NCBI GenBank assembly: GCA_951813615.1
Contig: OX638377.1
Span: 4,924,599 to 4,988,598, forward strand
From: an uncultured Latescibacterota bacterium
GTDB lineage: Bacteria > Latescibacterota > UBA2968 > UBA8231
DNA: 64,000 bases
Reading direction: 5' to 3'
The notes beneath the pieces were generated by a model. It saw nothing but the letters and a program-made list of their open reading frames with translations, was not told where the DNA came from and did no database searches. This document shows positions 59,520-64,000 of the stretch, one piece after another. Each line of letters opens with the position of its first letter. Position 1 is the first letter of the stretch. Position numbers and translations under genes: made by a program.

Positions 59520-59569
59520 AAAGGGTCTGTGAAGGGGAGGGTCGGTACTTTCGCACACGGAGGCACTCT

Positions 59570-61834
59570 ATGTCGTATCGATTTCCAATTCGTTTAATCT
59601 CCGGTTCTCTAGCCGTTCTCGCCGTCTGTGCTAGCTGCGGGACCGAGCAGCGCTACTCGCCCCAAGAGCTGGAAGCGGCCAAAGCGGAGCTGCGCGAGCA
59701 CAATCGGCTGTGGTCGTTCGAGGAGGGAGCCATACTCGGCCAAGAATGGTTGAATCGCGTGCCTGAGGACGCCGAGTTGCGGGCGCTCTACGCGCGTCAG
59801 TTGCATGGGCAGATCTACGGGCGCAGAGAGATCCAAGAGCAAGCCGACGCGATCTTGGAACGGGAGCCGGACAACCCGTGGGGGTTCTACGCGCAGGCGC
59901 TCGCGTTTCTGGCAGCCTGGAAGCATTCCGAGGCGGTCGCACCCAGCCTGCGCGCTTGGAAGCTGCTGCCCCGGCCGGAGTTCGCCGCGACGCACCTTCA
60001 GGCGCTTCGTTCCAAAAGCGTAGAAGAGGGCCTGGCGTTTCTGGACTCCCTGGATGCGGCGACACTCCAGCATCCCGAAGTCCTCCATGCCCGCGCGGAA
60101 CTCGAGTACTGGGCACAGTACGCGCTGGAGGATCCCGCCTATGCGGACACGAGTCTCGCTACCTTGGCCATGCTCCGCGAGCATTGGCCCGACCACGTCA
60201 GCGGCTACCGTCGCGCTGCGGAGTATCTATACCAGTCCAACAAGCCACAGGAGGCGCTCTCTATGATCGAAGAGGCGGTTCGCCTCTCTCCGGGGTCCGC
60301 CGATGTGCGCTACTGGCACTGGTGGATCCTCAACGAGACGGATCTGCTCCCCGCCGAGGAGCGACGCCCCGCCATTGAGGCCGGTATCGCCGAGTACCGG
60401 AAGGCCGTGCCGGAGGCTGTACACGGCCTAACCATGCTCGCCACGGTCTATAGCGACTTCTTAGAGGACGAAGAGAAGGCGGCGGAGTTTGAAGCGAAGC
60501 TGCTAGCGCTGGCTCCCGAGAGTAGACAGGCGTCGTGGGCCTACCAGCAAGAATACAAACGAGTAACGTCCGAGCGCGACCGCATCGAGCAAGAGCATGG
60601 CGAGGACTCGCAAGAGTACCAAGACCAGCTTCGCCTCGTCCGCGACGCGGTCTATCGGCTCTTAGAGAAGCCCCTCTACGACGATAGCTCACGCGGGCGG
60701 GTGTACCTAGATCTCTTCTATACCCTCAGCGCCATGAACCCGGTTCCGGCCGAGGAACTCGCCGATGCGGTGCGCGGATTGGTCCAGTACGAGCGGCTCA
60801 ATCTGCACATAGTGTACTCCATAGCCCTTATCTCGATGATCGACCACACTCCATACGCCGAGGAGGCGGCCGAGCTCGCTCGGAGCGGCATACAAGCCGT
60901 GATCGATAAAGCCGAAGATGAAGAGTGGGAGGAGGAGGATCTGAACTACTACTTGAGCCTCCTCCACGACGCCATCGGGTGGGCTAGCTACAAAGCAGGT
61001 CGCGCCGAGGAAGGCCGCAACGAGCTCGAGCAGGCGCTGGAGTTTTGGGAGGAAAACACCAGTGCGTTCTATCATTTAGGCCAAGTGTTTGAACACATGG
61101 CGACCGAGGCTGAGGCGGCGCTGCAAATGCGAGATTCCAAGACAGTCGTCTTGAAGACCGAAGCTGAGACTCGGGATGCAGCCGAGGCAGTCCGCAACTG
61201 GCTCGATAAGGCGGAGGAGTCGTACATCGCTGGCCTTGAGGCCCAAAGCTGGGGTGAAAATCCCTGTCAAGAGGCGCTAGAAGCCCTGTATGAGCGCCGG
61301 CACGGCTCGCGCGAAGGGCTCGAAGAGTATCTCGCTGCGTTTTACGAGCGGGACAGGTCCCGAAGACATCAACGGATTCTGGCATCACGGCTCGATACGG
61401 CCCGCACCTACGAACCGTTCGTCCTCCCGGAGCTCGACGGAGAGTTTGTTGATTCCGCCGGTCTCGACTGCAAGATCGCCGTCCTTCACTTCTGGGGAAC
61501 CTGGTGTGGCCCCTGCGTCGCAGAGCTGCCCGAGTATCAGAAGTTCCACGCGCACTATCTCGACGACCCCGCAGTGGAGGTGATCTCTATCAGCAACGAC
61601 AAATCGCGCGATGTGCTCGACAGGTTCATGGTGGAGAATGAATACGGTTTTACCGTCTTGGTGGACGACGGGTACGTGCAAAAGGCCGGTGTCAATGCTT
61701 TCCCCACGACTTGGTTCGTCGATGGCGACGGCTATATCCAGTTCGTCCAAATTGGGGGGGGAAGCGACTCGCATCTGGAGGAAGAGTTCGCATGGCGCGT
61801 CGAGGCGCTGCGCGGTGCCGACGGGAGCCGTTAG
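59570..61834 (+). CDS. TPR-repeat lipoprotein with C-terminal TlpA-type thioredoxin domain
   Basis: 754 residues from the ATG at 59570 (GGAGG seven bases upstream); an in-frame ATG at 59516 overlaps the previous gene and lies before the signal peptide. LISGSLAVLAVCASC ends in a lipobox, so the protein is lipid-anchored in the periplasm. Residues about 40-580 are helical TPR-like repeats. The last 140 residues are a TlpA/AhpC-TSA thioredoxin: CKIAVLHFWGTWCGPCVAEL (active CxxC), VEVISISNDKSRDVL and NAFPTTWFVDGDGYIQ with the cis-Pro. It would reduce or exchange disulfides near a partner complex bound by the TPRs. Confidence 0.9.
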   Translation: MSYRFPIRLISGSLAVLAVCASCGTEQRYSPQELEAAKAELREHNRLWSFEEGAILGQEWLNRVPEDAELRALYARQLHGQIYGRREIQEQADAILEREPDNPWGFYAQALAFLAAWKHSEAVAPSLRAWKLLPRPEFAATHLQALRSKSVEEGLAFLDSLDAATLQHPEVLHARAELEYWAQYALEDPAYADTSLATLAMLREHWPDHVSGYRRAAEYLYQSNKPQEALSMIEEAVRLSPGSADVRYWHWWILNETDLLPAEERRPAIEAGIAEYRKAVPEAVHGLTMLATVYSDFLEDEEKAAEFEAKLLALAPESRQASWAYQQEYKRVTSERDRIEQEHGEDSQEYQDQLRLVRDAVYRLLEKPLYDDSSRGRVYLDLFYTLSAMNPVPAEELADAVRGLVQYERLNLHIVYSIALISMIDHTPYAEEAAELARSGIQAVIDKAEDEEWEEEDLNYYLSLLHDAIGWASYKAGRAEEGRNELEQALEFWEENTSAFYHLGQVFEHMATEAEAALQMRDSKTVVLKTEAETRDAAEAVRNWLDKAEESYIAGLEAQSWGENPCQEALEALYERRHGSREGLEEYLAAFYERDRSRRHQRILASRLDTARTYEPFVLPELDGEFVDSAGLDCKIAVLHFWGTWCGPCVAELPEYQKFHAHYLDDPAVEVISISNDKSRDVLDRFMVENEYGFTVLVDDGYVQKAGVNAFPTTWFVDGDGYIQFVQIGGGSDSHLEEEFAWRVEALRGADGSR

Positions 61835-61867
61835 GGCCAGCTTGACGGAATCCGGCCTCGGTGTAAT

Positions 61868-63307
61868 ATGAAGCGCAAAACAGCTTACGACCCTCTAGTG
61901 CGCATTGCCGTCTTGCAAGTTGGCATGCTGGTTCTGGCTTTGGTTCGCGTCTCAGCGCCAGCACCTCCAGAGCATCCCTCTCTTAGGGTTCAGCAGGGGC
62001 AGGCGATTGCGGTGACGGAGATCCCGGTTTGGGGAGACAGGGAACCCCTTCTCGGAGGGCGAGTACATGAGGTCGAGCCCGCGGCTCACCGGGTGGCCGT
62101 CTACATCCACGTCGGCGGTGGCTGGTGGACCAAGCCGACGTTCGCCGAACCGGCAACCGCCATCGAGCCGGACGGCACCTGGACGTGCGATATCGCAACC
62201 GGGGGACTCGACCACGAGGCGACCCGCATCGTCGCGTTCCTGATCTCCGCTGCCGACTCTCCGCCTCTGATGCAAGGCGAAGGGGAATTTCCCGCGGCCT
62301 TGTCTCAAGCCGTTCTCGACGAGGTCCAGGTGGTGCGCACCTACCGTCGACGCATCGACTTTGCCGGTCTCCAGTGGCATGTAAAGACCGGTTCCGCTCC
62401 CTTGGGTCCCGGCCCCAATCTCTTCACCGACGGAGACGATGCAGTTTGGGCCGATGGAGAGGGTCTCCACCTCACGCTGGCGCAGCGCGAAGCAGGCTGG
62501 CAGGCGACCGAAGTCATCTCCGACAAAACCTTTGGCTACGGGACCTATCGCATTGCGCTGCGCGCGGCCGCCGAGGATTTCGATCCCCGCGTAGTGTTCG
62601 GCTTCTTCACGTGGGATGACTTGGCGTCCGAGCAGAGCTATCGCGAGATCGACATTGAGCTGTCCTATTGGGGAGTTGCCGGCGGGCCGAATGCTCAGTT
62701 CGTCGTTCAGCCATTCATGCTCCCGGGGCATCGCTACCAATTCGATGCCCGCTATGGAGATCGCGAATCAATCCATACCTTTACTTGGGCACCAGGCCGC
62801 ATCGACTTCGCGAGCATCGCCCGTGGAACCGGCGAGTCTGTTGAGCAGCGTTGGTCTTTCCATGGAGATCGCGTCCCAGAGACTGGAGCCGAGCAAGTGC
62901 GCTTGAATCTGTGGCTGCTAAATGGAGAGGCACCGGTTGATGGCCGCGACGTCGAGGTCGTCGTTACCTCTTTCAGCTTTGAACCACTGGCACTGGCGAC
63001 AGCGATTGCCGGCGAGCGCGATGCCACTCCCACCGTGATCGCGCTGGAGAACTATCCCAACCCCTTCAACGCAGCCACTGCCCTGCGCTATAGCGTCCCA
63101 ACCCCAGCGCACGTTCGTCTGGGCATCTACAACATGGCGGGACAGCGCGTGGCGACTCTGCTGGACGAGGGCCGACCAGCGGGAGAGTATCTGGTCCGCT
63201 GGTCAGGAGTAAATGACAGCGGAGCGCCCTTGGCGAGCGGGGTTTACGTAGCTCGCCTCTTGGTTGGCGAGAACGCGCTCTTTCGACGGATGCTGTTACT
63301 GCGGTAA
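61868..63307 (+). CDS. Secreted GH16-like (concanavalin-fold) protein with T9SS-type C-terminal domain
   Basis: 479 residues with a weak ribosome site. The N-terminus has a hydrophobic signal (IAVLQVGMLVLALVRVS). Residues about 155-330 look like a GH16-type beta-sandwich: LHLTLAQREAGWQATEVIS, FGYGTYRIALRAAAEDF and REIDIELSYWG, which resembles the E-x-D-x-x-E catalytic line of GH16 glycosidases. The last 80 residues are a type A sorting-like domain: ENYPNPFNAATALRYSVPTP, LGIYNMAGQRVATLL, WSGVNDSGAPLASGVYVARL. This suggests export by a type IX-type system and action on a polysaccharide; both are inferences. It is 34 bases after the TPR-TlpA gene. Confidence 0.75.
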   Translation: MKRKTAYDPLVRIAVLQVGMLVLALVRVSAPAPPEHPSLRVQQGQAIAVTEIPVWGDREPLLGGRVHEVEPAAHRVAVYIHVGGGWWTKPTFAEPATAIEPDGTWTCDIATGGLDHEATRIVAFLISAADSPPLMQGEGEFPAALSQAVLDEVQVVRTYRRRIDFAGLQWHVKTGSAPLGPGPNLFTDGDDAVWADGEGLHLTLAQREAGWQATEVISDKTFGYGTYRIALRAAAEDFDPRVVFGFFTWDDLASEQSYREIDIELSYWGVAGGPNAQFVVQPFMLPGHRYQFDARYGDRESIHTFTWAPGRIDFASIARGTGESVEQRWSFHGDRVPETGAEQVRLNLWLLNGEAPVDGRDVEVVVTSFSFEPLALATAIAGERDATPTVIALENYPNPFNAATALRYSVPTPAHVRLGIYNMAGQRVATLLDEGRPAGEYLVRWSGVNDSGAPLASGVYVARLLVGENALFRRMLLLR

Positions 63308-63399
63308 GTTACTATGCCACAATACAGCAGGCGATAGATATGCGGGACTTGATTCCGACGATGTTGGTACACTTTAAGCCACAGGGAGGATGAACGACC

Positions 63400-64000
63400 A
63401 TGTGGAGCGAAAAACAATTGGCGACCTATCGCGAGCAGGGGTTTCTGATACAGCGCGGACTGATCCCGCCGGATCAAATCGAGCGATTGCGCTCGGCGGC
63501 CGACGCGATGATGTCTGAGCAGGCCGACAACCCGCCGGAGGTGCACGTGGTGCGCGAGAAGAGCGGCCCGGTGCGCTCGGTGTTTTGCATGCACCGCAAT
63601 GTGCAGCCGTTCCGAGCGCTGTGCCGGTCGGAGCCGGTCGCCGGGCCGGTTAAGCAGATCTTCGGAGACGACGCCTACATCTTCCACAGCAAGCTGAACT
63701 ACAAGGAGTCATTCGAGGGCACGGTGTGGCTCTGGCACCAGGACTACGGGTACTGGCGCTATGACGGCGTCGACGATCGGTTGGCTTCTGCGCTGGTCAT
63801 GTTGGGTCCGAACACGCGCAACAACGGCAGTATCGCGCTGGTGCGGGGTTCACATCGCTGGGGCGTGCTAGACCACTACAGCGACGAGATCACCACCAGC
63901 TACAAGCAGTGGTGCATCACGCCGGAGGCGCTGCGCGAGCACATCACCGATGAGTCGATGATCGTTCCGATCGAGGGCGACGCTGGCGATGTCTGTTTCT
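63400..64000 (+). CDS. PhyH-family Fe(II)/2-oxoglutarate dioxygenase, C-terminus cut by window edge
   Basis: 200 codons are open from the ATG at 63400 to the window end; GGGAGG lies about ten bases upstream. The start WSEKQLATYREQGFLIQRG is typical. WLWHQDYGYW carries the metal pair (His113, Asp115), the lid is SIALVRGSHRWGVLDHYSD, and a VPIEGDAGDVCF segment precedes the distal His, which would lie just past the edge. It resembles the ectoine-hydroxylase-like PhyH at 24481 in the RGSHRWG block. Confidence 0.88.
   Translation, partial: MWSEKQLATYREQGFLIQRGLIPPDQIERLRSAADAMMSEQADNPPEVHVVREKSGPVRSVFCMHRNVQPFRALCRSEPVAGPVKQIFGDDAYIFHSKLNYKESFEGTVWLWHQDYGYWRYDGVDDRLASALVMLGPNTRNNGSIALVRGSHRWGVLDHYSDEITTSYKQWCITPEALREHITDESMIVPIEGDAGDVCF

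Overview
The window is GC-rich bacterial DNA, densely coded on both strands, with no gene-free stretch over about 250 bases and no rRNA, tRNA, CRISPR array or insertion sequence that I could see. The gene content suggests an uncultured Gram-negative environmental bacterium of the kind seen in Latescibacterota, Poribacteria or Planctomycetes-like lineages. The signs are lipoproteins with a lipobox, secreted proteins ending in FlgD-like or T9SS-type C-terminal domains, a FG-GAP/UnbV protein, and a very large set of phytanoyl-CoA dioxygenase (PhyH) paralogues beside enolase-superfamily sugar-acid dehydratases. The lineage is an inference from family content only.

Region 1 (1-19.4 kb) is mostly minus strand and encodes cell-surface or exported proteins: a truncated SurA/PpiC-type chaperone, three large proteins with discoidin-like N-termini and FlgD-like C-termini, a CBM9-like protein, a tandem pair of about 950-residue exported proteins of unknown family, a receptor-L-domain-like protein with 22 exactly 24-residue repeats, an ASPIC/UnbV protein, and a divergent TPR lipoprotein.

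Region 2 (19.5-33.1 kb) is mixed metabolism: M28 peptidase, cyclase-family hydrolase, HemJ, SGNH hydrolase, a frameshifted NAD-dependent epimerase, class V aminotransferase, GNAT, DMT exporter, an enolase-superfamily enzyme and four PhyH oxygenases. Here the promoter and first codons of the SGNH hydrolase gene are duplicated in front of an unrelated gene.

Region 3 (33.1-48.0 kb) looks like a sugar-acid catabolic island. A tightly packed plus-strand operon (enolase-superfamily enzyme, two PhyH, UxuA-like mannonate dehydratase, PhyH, HpcH aldolase, IlvD/Edd dehydratase) converges with no gap on a minus-strand operon (small hypothetical, PhyH, SMP-30-like propeller, GalD-like dehydratase, RidA). 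Aldo/keto reductase, two more HpcH aldolases and a 2-hydroxyacid dehydrogenase follow. A likely logic is uptake, oxidation or hydroxylation by PhyH enzymes, dehydration to 2-keto-3-deoxy acids, then retro-aldol cleavage; the substrates cannot be read from sequence.

Region 4 (48.2-64 kb) holds a hendecad-repeat coiled-coil membrane protein, a PcfJ-like gene broken at a run of six T, two PhyH-HEAT fusion proteins, a sodium:solute symporter, a CBM9-like/GNAT/cupin operon, an opine dehydrogenase-like enzyme, a TPR-TlpA lipoprotein, a GH16-like secreted protein with a T9SS-type tail, and a PhyH gene cut by the window end. In total twelve PhyH-family genes lie between 21 kb and 64 kb; three of them lack the usual HxD metal-binding pair.
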